Assembly: GCF_003945595.2 (NCBI RefSeq)
Contig: NW_024104317.1
Span: 930,001 to 994,000 of the forward strand
DNA from: Pipra filicauda
Taxonomy: Eukaryota; Chordata; Aves; Passeriformes; Pipridae
Length of the DNA stretch: 64,000 nucleotides
Reading direction: 5' to 3'
Part shown: in pieces, positions 45,570 through 58,624 of the stretch
Layout: every line of letters starts with the position of its first letter
Position numbering within the stretch: the stretch's first letter is position 1
The notes under the pieces: generated by a model
Seen by the model: only the letters and a program-made list of their open reading frames with translations
What the model was told of the DNA's origin: nothing
Database searches by the model: none
Program-made: the position numbers and the translations under genes

Positions 45570-48500
45570 TTTTTCTTATATTGGAAACTCGGGGGGCAGG
45601 ACCTGAGTGTCATCCTGTGCTTGTGCAGTCCCAGCACAGTGGGAGGTGTGTATGGCTCAGCTCTTCTGAATATAAGTGATAAATAAGCAGCCATGTGTTT
45701 TTGCTTGGCTTTACCCCCTTTTGTCCTATCTGCCTAGGAGAGGAAGTTCCTATAAAAAGTCTGCTCTGCCCTTCAAATGTCTGTTTAAATCCCCCTCTGT
45801 TTGTCAGGTCCATAAGACACTGGGGAACTTACAGATATTTAGCATCCTCCTTGTGTTTGAACATTTACCCTACCCCACATGAGTAACCCCACTGTCACCA
45901 AGGCAGTTATGAATATGCCCAAGCTGCTGCAGCCTCATCCTGACCAACCTCAGCACCAGGACTCTCTTTTGCTGATCACAGATCACTCAGCAGTGTTACA
46001 AGGCGCTGTCTCCCCTTTAACCATGGCTATTCCAGTTACATGTTACCACTGGTGCTGTTCTGTCATAGGCCTGATGTATCCTGACCACTGAGCTGCAGGA
46101 CACGGATGCTGGCTGTTGTGCTGGGTGGCACAGCACTGGTGTGCAGGGACTGCTGGGTTTCAGGATGTGTCTGCAGCACTGGCGCACATCACTGCATCCC
46201 AGGATGCCTCTGCAGCACTGGTGAGCAGAGAGCGCTCCAGGGCTCACCCAAGTGACAGCACATTCCCACAGAAAATACACTTTTCAGCCCAGGTGTTCTC
46301 TGCTGCTGATGTCTGCAGGGCTGCATAGCCAGAGCTCAGTGACTCACTGCACACAGGTCATCCTGCAGCTGCTGGGTGGTAACTCTTATTTGCTGCTCAC
46401 TTGTGGTTGGATTTAAAGCAGCTCAGGCGAAGGGAGGGGAAATCCCCTCCTTCCCATCCCAGCCCTGCAGAGTCATCCAGTCTAACTGGAGCAGCTACTC
46501 TTAAGTGCATCTAGTTTAGGGCCTTGCTTTACCCTGAGCTTCTAGATCAGCTGTCCTGGTTTTGTTAAATTTCCAGTCCAAAGGCTTCTGGGCTCTTACA
46601 GCTCTGGAGAAAGCTCTTTGAGACCTAGCCCAGGTCACACACCCTGTAGTGCAGAAAGCTAACACCAGGACAGGTCTGTTCAGCAGCAGCAATGAAAATT
46701 TCCGTACTCACCATCCTGTTTGCAAAGAGAAACCAGTGACCCAGTATACTGCCCAATGTAGTACCTACCAGCATGGGCATGGGCATCCTCATCCCATACA
46801 GCCCCCATACACCTCCTTGGCAGCTTGGGAATGTTAACCTGCTCGAATCAGACATGACAAAAGATGCTGATGAATCCCTTTTGCTGAAAGCCAATGCCAC
46901 ACATGTGCCAAACCAGATTAAAGTTCAGCTTTCCTGTGTATGTCTCCTGAAGAGCTTTGCAGATCAAGTCATGCACTTGGGCCACTGTGCCACTGTTCTG
47001 ACTCACATAAGATGTCAGTCCCCTGTATGTTCCATCCTTGCCTCCTGGACCCATGAGTCAAACAGGGATCTCATCCCCTTCTGGGGCCTTTCCCTCTAAG
47101 ACTTGGTTTGGAGAAACTGAGGCTGGCACATGCCTGCAGGAGAGGAGGCTGTAGGAAGCTCTGGCCACTACTGTCCCAGCTGCTTTCATGCTCTTAAGTG
47201 TGTATTTATCCCATTGCCACCTGACTTCCTCCTCCCTGGGTGCTCCCCAGCTCTTCCAGAAACATTCCAGGCAATTTTTTACTGCATCTCTCCTCATCCT
47301 CTCTACACCCTGCTTTTTGTAAGCAGATTTTGACCTCAGCTCAGGACCATGTGTGCGTGTTTTTTACAAGCAAAGCAGACCAAAAAAACCCCAACCGCCT
47401 CTCCAGCCATTCCATCGCAGTGCTGGAGTGCCTGCCACTTCCAGTGGCTTTTCCTGTTGTCGGTTTGTAATTACCTTGGGATGCCATTCCCCACATTGCT
47501 CCAACAACTGGGATTTAAGGCCCTGCAAAGAGCAGAGCTGCCTGATCTCCAAGCCCTCCCAGGTTTACATCCAGCATCGTTCTCATTAATCATCTTCTGT
47601 CAGATGGGGAATTTGAGCAACCCCAATCCTAATCAGAATATGGAAGGGAAGCCCTCCCTGTCCCACCCTCCCCTGTTTGAGAGCCATGCTCGAATAAACA
47701 AAACCTGAAAGGGCCAAGGCAGCTCAAAAGGAAACTGTAAACGATCCCATCTGTGAGCCTTGGCCAATATCTCCTCCAGGAGGGGGGCGTGGGGGAGAGA
47801 AAACAAGTTGAAGGGTCTTTTTTTTTGCACTCAGTAGGAAATACCATTGCATTCAAACGTTGCTACTGCTCCAAATGTCATTCCAGAGGCCAGACCCAGG
47901 CTTGTCCTCAGACAGGTCTCTAATCCTGGATGGTGGCAGGACCCTTTGAGAGAGATTGTCATTTGCAGAGATAATTAACAGTAAAGCCGTTCATATGGGT
48001 GAACTGAACTCAGGGTTGAAGATGTGGATCAGGGAGCAAAAGCAGATGATATGTGTAGAAGTCATATTCCATAGTGATAAGTGTGTTTTGCAAGGCAGTA
48101 AAACAACATCCCTGCTCACACTGGAGAACTCCAGCTTGCCATCTTCCTGTCCATGACTCACAGGCACTGATCTCTGGGTGCTCAGCTGGTCTTGGTGCTC
48201 AGAGCTTAGTGAGTGGCAACTGGCTGGGGACCTGGAAGAAGGCAGGTCTTGGGGTGGAAGCCAGGAACAGCAGCATCTGGGTTAGGCAGCCAGCCTGGAA
48301 AGGTTGTCTGTGCCCAAGTTTAGAAAGTCAGGATAATCCAGGAGCATCCAGACATTCATTATCCTCTGCCCATTCTTGAAGCCTGCCTAGTTTTCCAGTT
48401 TTCAGGGCTATGGCATGGCCTGTTAGACTGTCCCCCACCACCCTGAGACTTCCCAGGCAGCCTCTCTGCCTTCTGGCCCCAAGCTCACGGGTTGGGCTAA

Positions 48501-48885
48501 GCACTTGATAAGGGACATTGCAATTGTATTGGCAGCCTCGGTGCATGACAAAAGCACTGGCATCACAAAGCAGCTTTATCTCACCAGGTTCCCATCTCCG
48601 TTCCCCAGTCTCAAAGGCTGGGGTTGTGAGTAAGGGCTCTTTGCATCTTCAAAGAGCAGGAGCAGTTTCAGGCTCAGCCCGGGGTGCCTGGGGAGACCCC
48701 AGCAATCTGCTCTGAGGGAGTCTGAAATGCAGGTCTGGGATGAGGAGCAGAAGTCACACGTGCCAAAGGTAGCTGGGCAGACCCAGGGGACAGGCTTGAG
48801 AAATGCTCTGTGCATCACCAACAACCACTAACAACTTCCACTTGGTCAATCAGAGAAACAACTCACCAGAAACAGATGCAGAAGG
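45570..48885. other. intergenic, nothing recognised
   Basis: Includes CATTAATCATC and CAGATGG words near 47585-47605. No gene or definite repeat; a faint CR1-like word lies near 46472. Confidence 0.45.
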
Positions 48886-48889
48886 CAAA

Positions 48890-49010
48890 ATATTCCAGTG
48901 CTTTTGACTAATGATTGGCTTTAAACATGAGTTAATATTTAATTGAGAATTAGCTTTCAAGCATGCCAGTGAAAGTGAGGAATGAATGTTTAAGACAATG
49001 TTAATTGCAC
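48890..49010. promoter_or_regulatory. candidate conserved non-coding element
   Basis: AT-rich with GACTAATGATTGGC, GAGTTAATATTTAATTGAG and ATGTTAATTGCAC; dense homeodomain-type words. Confidence 0.36.
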
Positions 49011-49014
49011 TGGA

Positions 49015-49955
49015 GATGGGGAGCTGAGGCAGGGAGAGGGGACCAGCAGATGATGGAGGGCTCAGGATGAGAACTAAGGGCTTTCTGGTCCTTGGAAGGA
49101 TTTGCCTCCAGCAGAGTGCTGCTGTGGCTAAACACCAAGGAGGTCCTGGAACACTGTCACAGGAAAGAGCTTATCACCTTCTGGTGCTCACACCGCAAAA
49201 GTGTGCTGAAATGTTGGTGAGTGCCAGGAGAGTAATAAAAATTACTTGAAAACAAAAATTAGCTTTCTGGAGTGAGAGTTGCTCAACCAATTTTGCACTG
49301 AAAAACGAGCATTTGGTTAAATTTCTAAAAGTCATGATAGGAAGAAGAAATAGAAGAATATTGAGTCTAGCAGACAATGTTATAACAAGATTCAAAACCA
49401 GGAAAGGGAATTGGGGCACATTTAATAGGAAATCAGGCATTTACCTTTAAGTGATAGGGTTAGAAACCACTCTAACAAGCAAGGAAAAGGAGAGACACAT
49501 GCTTACTCCAAGGAGAGATGATTTTCTAGCTCTTCCTGGGGTCAGCTTAGGCATTTCTGGGCAAAATGAGATGCCTGTGAAATGTAGACCTGAACAAATC
49601 CCACCAGCTCCTGCAGCTGTAAGCAATACATGCTCATAGACCCAGGAAGAAAATGGGGGCAGTGACATCCATGAGCAGAGTGGGTGGGTAACAGGCACTG
49701 GTCCTGAGCCCCCTGCAGCGGCTGCGGGTGAAATAAATGAGCGTGAGGGTGTAACTCCCGTGGACACCCATCCCTGGGAAGGGGGCAGGCAGTTCATTTG
49801 ATGCCAGGCTCTTACCTTCCACCTTCCTGGGAGTGCCACCCCTTCAGGTCACCAGGCACACACATGGCCCTCACTTGCCCTGGGACATGGATCTCTGGCT
49901 GCTCCCTGTCCCTTTTACAAGCACTGTAAAGCAGAGGGGGACGCTGTTTCTGCAC
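49015..49955. other. intergenic, nothing recognised
   Basis: No gene or repeat was recognised. Confidence 0.45.
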
Positions 49956-49959
49956 CTCT

Positions 49960-50200
49960 GCCTCTGCTCGTTAGCTAATGTGAATTAAATCCCTTTTATC
50001 TTCACACTTATTTTCTAAGGATAATAATCCCTTTTTGTGTGCACCCACTTTAACTGTTCCCAAACTGAGCTGTAATTGCTGATAGTAATTAAGTTAATAC
50101 ATATTTATAGCCATGTAGAGTTATAGAAGGTCTCCTGTAGTTTTATTTGAGGCATTTTCTTTAACCTGCTATAAAATCATCAACAAGTTGTTCAGTGTTA
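49960..50200. promoter_or_regulatory. candidate conserved non-coding element
   Basis: Repeat-free block with GCTAATGTGAATTAAATC, GGATAATAATCC, GCTGTAATTGCTG and AGTAATTAAGTTAATAC. Confidence 0.4.
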
Positions 50201-50204
50201 ATTG

Positions 50205-50875
50205 CCTCCTATGCCGATCTCACCCCCTTGCCTCTGGACAAGGCAGGGCAGCAGATGGCTTCCCTGGACGGCCACTTTCTCTCTGCTCCCACCCTGGCTT
50301 TATTGCAAGGCAGAAGTGACCATCACCTGTCTTTCCTACCACTTTTGCTGCAGTTTTTTGCCAGTTCATCTCTATGGACAACTTTCCAAGCAATTTGCCA
50401 AAACGGCCTTGTAAGGGTTTACATGCCCATGTCCATGCATGCTATGAGGATGGGGAAATGGGACCCTGGGAGAGCAGAGATGCAGAAGGATGAAGCCTTG
50501 GCCCCTGCCTGCAGCTCTATTGAGCACCGTGGCAGCAGCCCCCCCATGCCAGATTTTCTCCTGCTTGCATTTGTGTTTTTGTGCTTGCCAAGTGCCCCAA
50601 ACCCCTCAGCAAACAGCGTGTGTGGTGAGAGATCACCGCATGTAATCTCCAGGCGAATCTCCCCATTATACAGTTGGCTAATTAACTCCAGGACAGGGTC
50701 AGGATGAGCTATCGGCTCCAGGAATGTCCTCCCCAAAGGGAAGTAAATATCACTGCAAGAGCAGGGAGCCCCTTTCTATGGCAGTGAATCCTGATAAAGA
50801 GCTTCACTCCCATTCTCCTGCTGCTGGCTCCAGCTTAGTGTTTTTAAAGCTGATTCTCCCTGTGCTAATCTGGAG
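50205..50875. other. intergenic, nothing recognised
   Basis: No gene or repeat was recognised. Confidence 0.45.
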
Positions 50876-50879
50876 GGTC

Positions 50880-51250
50880 CATTCAGCCCAAAGCTCAACA
50901 TCAGAGTCTATTTGCGAAGTGTGCAGCTGTGTCAATTTGCAAAGACAAAGGAAAGCCCCTCTGTCAACAGGTCGGGGAGCTCAGGTAGCACGAGTGAATT
51001 GAGGGCAAGAAGTCAAAGTGGTTTCACAAACCATCAGACCATGCTTAAATCCCCTCCAGCCCGAGAGGCCAGAGCAGTGCAAGGGATAAAGGGAGCGCGG
51101 AGGAGTGGGCTGAAAGGCCAGGGCTGCAAGGCCGCCAATTAGTGCTATTAAAGAAAGATAATTAGATCTGCTCCATGGAAACCCCAGAGAAGGCAGAATG
51201 CAATTTCCATTTGGGCTTATTTTAATAAAAGTTAGAAATGCCAGGAGGTG
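50880..51250. promoter_or_regulatory. candidate conserved non-coding element
   Basis: Contains GTCAATTTGCAAAGACAAAG, GCCGCCAATTAGTGC, GATAATTAGATC and TTTTAATAAAAG. Two halves are separated by GC-richer sequence. Confidence 0.38.
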
Positions 51251-51254
51251 CCAA

Positions 51255-52315
51255 AATTGCACTGTTGGCAATATGAGCAGGGCTCTCAGTGTGGGGTAGA
51301 AGGGTTACAGGGCAGCAAGAGGGGACCACAGCCCTCCCAGGACTGTCTACTCAGTATTTGTGTCCAAGGGATGGAAGTTCAAAATTTTGGAACACTTCCA
51401 GATAAAGAAATCCAACCTCCTTTAGAGTTTCTGCTTCTCCGTCAACTTTTCTTTTTAGGAGTAAATCTGCACAGGGGCAGAAGCTGTGGCGATGCTTAGT
51501 GGTGATGTGCTCTGAGCTGAGAGCAGGGCTGGGAGCAGCCATTCCTAGAGTGCCCAGGACGGAGTTGTGAGGAAGGCAGGAGGCATCCTCTGAAAGAGTA
51601 TGAAGAAAGTAAGTCCTGAGGAGGAAGCGGGACTTCTCACCTAGATCCTTAATCTCAGTGCCATCAGGTCAGGGAAACCCTTATCCTTAGTTCACAAAGG
51701 CAGAAAGAGAGGCTTGGGAAGTCAAGCCTAAGATTTCTGAAGTCAGCCTGTGGTTTAGGATGTCGTTTAGCCAAGGCTGGGCACTCCTTAGCCATTGGCA
51801 ATTGAGGACCATGACACTGCAGAGCCCTTCAGGCTGGTGGCAGGGACCAGCCAGTGCTTGGATGGAGCACGGGAATATTACTGTGGGCATTTGTAACCTT
51901 CAGAGAGTTAATGAGAAAAGAAAGTAAGGAGTCATCACACAATCATGTGGGAGAATGTCCCAAGACTCTTAATTTCTAATCATATAAATAAATAAGCTGT
52001 GTTTGAGCAAATCCATTTTGCCACTGAAAACTTCCCTATCAGAAAACCTTCCACTGGAAATAAAGACAGTTTCAGTCCTTCTTTGAATTTTTAAGATACA
52101 AAGTAGGGCTCCGGCTCAGAAGGATTTTGCCAACACTATAACTTTGCCTGTAGGCTGACACTACAGGTGGGAAAGAGGAATTTCAAAGAGAAACATCTGG
52201 AAGGCTGAAACAGCCGAGCATGGTTGATTTTGGTATCAGTGGTGTGCTGCTCTCGCTCCCAGCAGCTGGACCTCCCTGTGTCTGCGGAGCAGGGAGCGAG
52301 TGTAACTTCAACAAG
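51255..52315. other. intergenic, nothing recognised
   Basis: No gene or repeat was recognised. Confidence 0.45.
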
Positions 52316-52319
52316 CCCT

Positions 52320-52760
52320 GTTTGGAGGAGATTTAGGTCCATTAGGTAAATATTCACGGATGTGCAATAATAAACACCATTAAATAGCATTAACTTAGCA
52401 AAATATACATCACATAGACTGTAGGTGTATCTCTAGTGAGCATGGAAAGCAGGTGAGCACTCATATTTGTGTTATTTCATGATTAAAGGACCAAAATTAT
52501 ATTCTACCCAGCTACTTCTTCCTTCTAACACAAATTGCCAGGGCACATATAGAGAGATGTATAAATTTGACTCGATACTACATTTTTCTCTTACAGATAA
52601 GCATATTTATTTTGATAATGTCTGGCAATATAACACCTGTAACATTAATAAACACTGTCATCCTTTTCAAATATATTTTATACCTACTGTACATTTTAAT
52701 TTTGTGATAATAAATCACATGCATAAACCTTATTAATCATTTAAGCAGGCCCTTAAAACA
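52320..52760. promoter_or_regulatory. long AT-rich candidate conserved non-coding element
   Basis: About 440 bases of AT-rich but complex sequence with no simple repeat, full of TAAT/ATTA, ATAAA and TTTAT words (CATTAATAAACAC, GATAATAAATCACATG, CCTTATTAATCATTTAAG). The longest block of this type in the window. Confidence 0.42.
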
Positions 52761-52764
52761 CTGT

Positions 52765-53215
52765 TGAAAAGATTTTCCAACTCAAACACCTTTTAAGACG
52801 CAATGACATCATGTCTGTTGGGACATTGTTATGCAGTGAAGATTGTGAGACATTTTCCCCCCATAAAGTTGCTGTAATAAAGTTTGTCACTGCAGTCATT
52901 AAATCCATGCTTTCTCCTCTTAGCTTCTTCCTTACTCTGAAGCTACCCATTGTTAGGGAAAAAGAGAAAACATGTCATGGTGAAAAATTTGGGGATCTAA
53001 TCATGAAATCTTCCACAAAGCAAAATATCCCCTGGCCAACTTTAAGCCAGTTACCAGGAACACACCTGATGCTGATTAGAAACCATCTCAGATGCCCAGT
53101 GACCCAGTGGAGGGCTGTGCCACTGCACTGCCTGTGATTCCAGAGGTCTGCCTGAGGGGATGGTGGCACCTCCTCTGCCTAGGAACCTGCATTCCTTGTC
53201 ATCTTTCTTCTTGCC
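52765..53215. other. intergenic, nothing recognised
   Basis: No gene or repeat was recognised. Confidence 0.45.
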
Positions 53216-53219
53216 TGAA

Positions 53220-53600
53220 AACTAGTCAGAGTGCAGACCCCTCGCTAACTGAACAATTAAGCTATTAAGTAACTCAGTTAATAAATTCAGATTTTGCCTT
53301 AATACATTTCTAATGACCTTGTCTAATAAATTCTAAGCAATTTGGGAAGAATGCTTGTTACTATATTTTAAAGTAAAAGTGATTTATATTTGCTGAGAGA
53401 ACAAAGACAGCCGCATGTGATTTATTACTATCAGTCACTGTATCTTTCATCTCTTTAATTATTTTCTCTACAGGCAGCTTCAAAAGTGCTCTCGAAGGCC
53501 GAATGGGGAGGGCCTTTCAAGTTCAGATACTTACTGCTTCGCTCTGAACTGCTGATTTTTGCCTTCATATCTGTAGCTTCAAGTATTAATCATAGAAACT
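53220..53600. promoter_or_regulatory. candidate conserved non-coding element
   Basis: AT-rich, repeat-free, with GAACAATTAAGC, AACTCAGTTAATAAATTC, GTGATTTATTACTATC and CTTTAATTATTTTC. Its right end carries several CpGs, unlike random AT-rich DNA. Confidence 0.4.
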
Positions 53601-53604
53601 GCAA

Positions 53605-55015
53605 TTTAGTTGGCTTAGGTTGGACTTAATGCAACAGATGATTTTGCATGCTTGGTACCCTACCAGAACCAAATGCCTGAAGCCTCTAAGGCTTTTGTCC
53701 ATCAGTGATATTTTCCAGCATGAAAGCCAGCAACAACTACCAGCATCCATAGGCTGACTGAGTTTATAACAAGGTTTAACTTTTGTTGTCAGACTATAGG
53801 CAGGAGGTTTGGGAGCAAGTCTGAAAGCTGCTCGGGTTTTATTGGGCAAAAAGACCAACTTTTCTATCCTTCCCAGAGAGAGGATCTTGCTTGGCATTCA
53901 CCATGCAGCTAAAGGAGAAGAGGAACTAAGTGTGGGAAAGCCTGAAGCCAGGATAGGAGAAACACAATTACATGAAGAAATTAATCACATTTCCAGAGGG
54001 AAAAAGGTAGGAATCACCACTTAAAAGCCCCTCTTCTGTCAGGAATGTGGGGGGATTTCCAGACAAGCCACATGGAGTTTGGCTCCCATGTCCCAGAAGG
54101 ATGGGGGAGCCAAGTTCATCTGTCACTCATGTCCTTTAGAAATCCCAGCTTAGAGCAGCAGAGAAATTATTTATATCCTTGCTCTCTTACATACCCCAGG
54201 ACTTCCTAAGATTTGAGAAAATTGGATTTAATCTTTGTCCAGCTTCCAGTCTCTGGTCAGGGCTCAAACTGTGGGAATTTTTTCCTCTAAGACTGTCTTC
54301 CAGCTATTTCCAGGTAGCCCTCAAAACAGGCCTGGCTGGGATTCAGACAGGAAAGACAATTTCTACAAGATTTTCTGTCTGGCTTTACAAGCCCTAAAGG
54401 TCTGGAGAATACTGATGAATCATCCCAAACCTTGACTCACGGACAGGCTGGACATCGGGGATGTGGGACAACACATGGCTCGGTCCTTGCAGAGAATCCC
54501 AAACTGCCTGTCCTGAATGGACTTGGCTCCCATCGCAGGCACTGAGGAAGGAGCAGTTCCAGCCTATCCAGGTCTGCATGGCCTAGAAAAATGTTTGTCT
54601 TCCAGAGCTCCTCGTGGGCAGTGCTGCAATTTCAGTGTTGCACACGCTGCCTTACGTGACATGGTCCTGGCCACCAGCGTCTTGCTTGGTTCGAGTGCTC
54701 TGCACTAAACAAAACACTCAGTAATAAACAAGGAGCTTCCAAGGAGTTTCTTCTTCCCCAAATCCCTCCAGTCCCCACTCAAGCATACATCTCAAATGAC
54801 ATGCTCCGGGTTGAGTCTCTACAGTCAGAGGAAACTCTCAGCAGCATTTTTTGGGGTCAGTTTTTCATGACTGAGACCTAGTCATGCAAACAAAGATTAT
54901 TTTTTCTTCTGACCAAAACAACATTAAGGAGAAAATTCTTTCCCATGACTAAAGCCAGGCGGGAATTTTTCAACAGAACATCAAATCAGAGAGTTTCAGG
55001 GAAGGGGTCACTTTG
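53605..55015. other. intergenic, nothing recognised
   Basis: Holds two RBPJ-like TGTGGGAA words (53931 and 54270), about as many as chance allows. No gene was recognised. Confidence 0.45.
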
Positions 55016-55019
55016 GGGC

Positions 55020-55160
55020 AATTTTACATGTAATTTTTCTTTTTGTTCTTAAAATAGGAATAAGCCCATGTCCGACATTTAATGATTGTTATGCAAATAA
55101 GTATGGTGGTCTTTACCAAGACAAAAGTCCATTCTCATTGCTAGCTAGAACCAGTACTAG
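55020..55160. promoter_or_regulatory. candidate enhancer with SOX-POU composite site
   Basis: GATTGTTATGCAAAT at 55084-55098 matches the SOX2-POU composite consensus CWTTGTYATGCAAAT at 14 of 15 positions, with correct orientation and spacing. It sits in AT-rich repeat-free sequence. SOX2 with POU factors drives neural-progenitor and pluripotency genes, which fits a HES1 desert; binding is untested. Confidence 0.55.
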
Positions 55161-55164
55161 CATC

Positions 55165-56055
55165 AACTGGGATTGCATTTGACAGCATTGTCTGGCTTAT
55201 GTGTTAATTTTCACCATGAATGAGGTGAGGTGTCCAATCATCACAATTATTCACAGCAAGTCGAAGCTCAGCTGTCCTGTACCAAATGCCTCAAAGCTCT
55301 GGAGGTATTTAAAAACTAAGTATCATCACCCACCCAAGGGCCAACATGCACTAATGTCAGGACCTTGGTTTTATCTTTGATTTGAAAGGTAGTAACAGCC
55401 AGGGGCACCACATCTCCTCGGAGGAGAGTGTTAAGGACTGTGTTCATCAACCTGACTTCTGCCCTTGCATGTTCCTCTCCTAAAGCAGTGGGAATGCAGA
55501 GGGGCCATGTCTTCTGTGCAGGAGTAAAGAGTGAGGACCCACACCAGGCAACAAAGGGCAATATCTTGCCTCAACAACAGAGACCTCTGCTCTGTTTGTT
55601 CCCATTACTTCAGGGGATATTAAAAGCATTAATGTGGTATTTAATCAACTTACTACCAATAAAGCTTTGAAGAGTCAAGCTTAGAAGAGCTCAAAACACT
55701 TGCTCTTAATGTTTTCTGCTATGATGTTATAGCCCAGATGTTATAGCTGGCAGAGGGAGCCCAAGTTGCTGCACTGCAGGGAAGTGCAACCCTTCCAAAA
55801 GCCATTCCGAAGCTCAGCTATCCATCTGACTGCCCAAATAAAATGCAGCAACAATAGAAACGGAATTCATTAAACTAAAATAGACATGATTTTGTCCTTG
55901 TTGGCCTAACCTTGGTTCCTTGTACATAGAAACCTTCCATTTGTGGGCCTGGACATTAACAGATGAGATATTAACTAGCCATGGCTAATTATAGATAGCT
56001 GCATCACCTTCTTAAAAGGGAGGCATTGTCAAGGCCAGCTAGGGCCAAAGTTGAG
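55165..56055. other. intergenic, nothing recognised
   Basis: AT-moderate unique sequence without a recognisable gene. Confidence 0.45.
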
Positions 56056-56059
56056 GTCT

Positions 56060-56940
56060 CATGAAGTTAATCTTATTGTAAAAACCACTCAATAGAAAAT
56101 ATTTTTTTTGCCTTCAGCTTCCGCTGAAAATCAATTTTATGGTAATTTGAACAGTTTCCTAAAGTGTTTGCAAAACAACCATCAAAGCAGGGTGGAGGTA
56201 AAACAGGTTAGTCTGTCTTCATTGTCTGAGCTGGCACTGAACAGCACGTATCGGTGAGAAGGAAATCATTAAGCCTTTAAACTTCCTTTCATTTAGATGA
56301 TATACAATATTGTTAATGAACAGAGTTATGGGCATTTGCCTTCCCAGCTGTATGACTTTTTACTTAGTACCGCACTTTTAATCTTCCCACAGACTTACAG
56401 AATTGTTATCCCCGAAAGGAAGTGAGACCTCCCTCACTGATGGATTTAGTTTGCTAATGTGTTTTGATGAGGCAGGAACACAGTGTGGAAGAATTAAAGG
56501 AATAATAAAATAAACATTTCTACCCACAGAGAGGAACCCACCCTCCCAAAGCACCCCTGGCTGGTTCATGGGTGTGTGTCCTGCCTTGGGGTCACACCAG
56601 AGTCTGGGGTCCTCCTAAAAATGCTCAGCAGGAGGGCAGAGCAAGTTTTGAATGGTCTAAATGGAGGGAAGGGGCTAAGTTCTGAGGTGGTGGAAGCCAG
56701 TGTTGGTGCCTGGATCCCGAGCCAGTGCTGATTTAGCAATGAGAGTCAGGACCTCTCCAGAAAATCTCCAAATGAAGACATTTGTGACATTAACTAAGGC
56801 TTTCTAATTAGATGGAGAAAACAAATCTGCTCCACCGCAGGCAGCTGCAGCTCCAGCCAGCATGTTACTTATTAGCTCAAATTATTATTATTATAAAAAA
56901 CACTTGACTTTCTTGTTCAAAAAGTAAAAAGGGATTAGTG
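56060..56940. promoter_or_regulatory. two candidate conserved blocks with plain spacer
   Basis: AT-rich, repeat-poor parts at about 56060-56360 and 56780-56940, with words such as TTCTAATTAGATGG and TTTATGGTAATTTG, separated by ordinary sequence. Confidence 0.27.
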
Positions 56941-56944
56941 AGGT

Positions 56945-58235
56945 CTCTCAGACAGCTCTCATCAGACTAACCTTCAACATCTCAGACAAAGCCTCAACCA
57001 GAACAGATTTTCTCAGGGTATGGACAAAACAGACCCCAAACGGCTGCAATAAAAAGTCAAAGGCAATACTTGACACAGCACTCAACTCTGTTTGCTGACT
57101 TTTCCCAATGCATACAATAAAATTCAGCCCAAATATGTCACTGCTGCCAATTACCCAGGGCAACAGCCGGACCCTGGAGCTGGTAAATCAATGGAGACGC
57201 CAGGGAAAGCTTCTTTCTCCAAACCTGAAGTAGGTGGAAGACCATGAATGTGAGAAGCACACCAGGAAAGATTAGGGACTGCAGAACAAAACATGCTGGG
57301 AGGGCTCCAAGCGAGTGGGTCCCCTCTGCCCACCACCCCTCCCAGCTTGGGCTTTACCCAGAGCAGCACAAAGTCTGTCCCAGGGGAGGCTGCACCCCAG
57401 TCCACTCCCATCGGGAGACCAGAGAAAAGAGGGATGACTCATCAACCAAATGAGGATGCCAGGAAACCCCTATAGGAAGTCTGAGCTTCAGCAGTGAGGG
57501 GATGGGGCTGGCTGGCTGGAATGTCAAAGCCAGCTTTCCCCAAGGCAGCAAAGCCCTAGGCTGCGTGGGAGGGGGCAACAAGGGATGGTGTTGGCATTTC
57601 ATTAAAAATTATTTGATTGGCAAATCCAAGCTGCCTGGGACTTGGTAGATAACAAGCCACAGCTTTGGTGTGAAGAGCTCTCTTTAGCCTGAAAGTATTT
57701 TCCTGTTAAGCAAACTCCATCACACACATCCCCATCTCTGCCAGCTCTGCTCACAGGCTGAAACTGTTCCCAGTTTTGATGGCTGAAGCACCAAAATAAG
57801 TGGAATTCAGTAATTTGTATGGAAATGCTGAACAGCATTTGGTATTTTTAATCAGCCAGGCCCACCACATGTGTCCGGGTGCTGTGCAAATGCAGTCCTG
57901 GGGGAAGCAACACTTCTTGGGATACAGCCCGAGTTTGGAAAATGGCTGAGCCTTTGCCACGGTGGTTTCCTTACCCCTTCTTCAGTTCTTATGGGTAAAA
58001 GCTGTGCCTCCCAAGGGCCTGCAAAGGACTGCAGTGGTTTGTGTCAGAAGGATTTTGAGAAGCGAGAGGTTCTGCCACTCCCCTTCTGGGCTTTGCGGCC
58101 CTGCGTGGTGTGTAATGGTCCAGAGAAAATCAATTGGACACTGCATTTGAGAGATAAGGGTTGGGATTTTATTCCGAATAACCTGGTGACCCCAATCAAT
58201 CTCTGTCCCCAAACCTTCTGAAAGTTTGATACTCT
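56945..58235. other. intergenic, nothing recognised
   Basis: No gene or repeat was recognised. Confidence 0.45.
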
Positions 58236-58239
58236 AGCT

Positions 58240-58440
58240 TGCAATTAAGTCTCCACAACCAAGAATTGCAGCAGATGTTCCAGTTAAAACACTTTTATTA
58301 ACTATTTATTTTTGATGAATATCATGAGATACCAGCCAATGCATTTAAAGGCAGACAACAGGTTTTGTCTGATGGGTATATGGTCCAATTAAGATTTTGA
58401 GTTATTTTTCACCTGCTTTTTAAGTTTTCAGGTTTTTTTT
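58240..58440. promoter_or_regulatory. candidate conserved non-coding element
   Basis: AT-rich with GCAGCAGATGTTCC, TTTTATTAACTATTTATT and GCCAATGCATTTAAAGG. Confidence 0.3.
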
Positions 58441-58570
58441 TAAGCTGGTAAAACTAAAATACACTCTGAAATCACCCAAACTTCCCATGTGATAGCAACT
58501 CTGGGAAAAGAACTTAAGCCAAACTGTCACAGTGTAAAGAAGAGAACTTGAAATGTGAAAGGGTATGAGA

Positions 58571-58623
58571 GGACTCTGTCTCCCTTTCCTGAGAAGGAGT
58601 GGGAGTCTGTCTCCCTTTCCTGA
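58571..58623. repeat. short tandem duplication, 31-base period
   Basis: GTCTGTCTCCCTTTCCTGA-type sequence occurs twice (58571-58592 and 58602-58623) with one mismatch over 22 bases. Confidence 0.8.
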
Positions 58624-58624
58624 T

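Noticed and set aside
44945..45679. 244-codon plus-strand open frame
   Set aside because: It runs through a likely non-coding element and into a T/G low-complexity tract that yields a spurious Phe/Val-rich tail.
46465..46500. Possible antisense CR1 remnant (GAGTCATCCAGTCTAACTGG)
   Set aside because: It resembles the CR1 tail word, but the flanking CR1 blocks are absent; too short to call.
9950..54277. Scattered RBPJ-like words (for example 9950, 12607, 13839, 18820, 53931, 54270) as a distal Notch-site array
   Set aside because: An 8-base word is expected about twice per strand-pair in 64 kb, and the matches are isolated without paired spacing.
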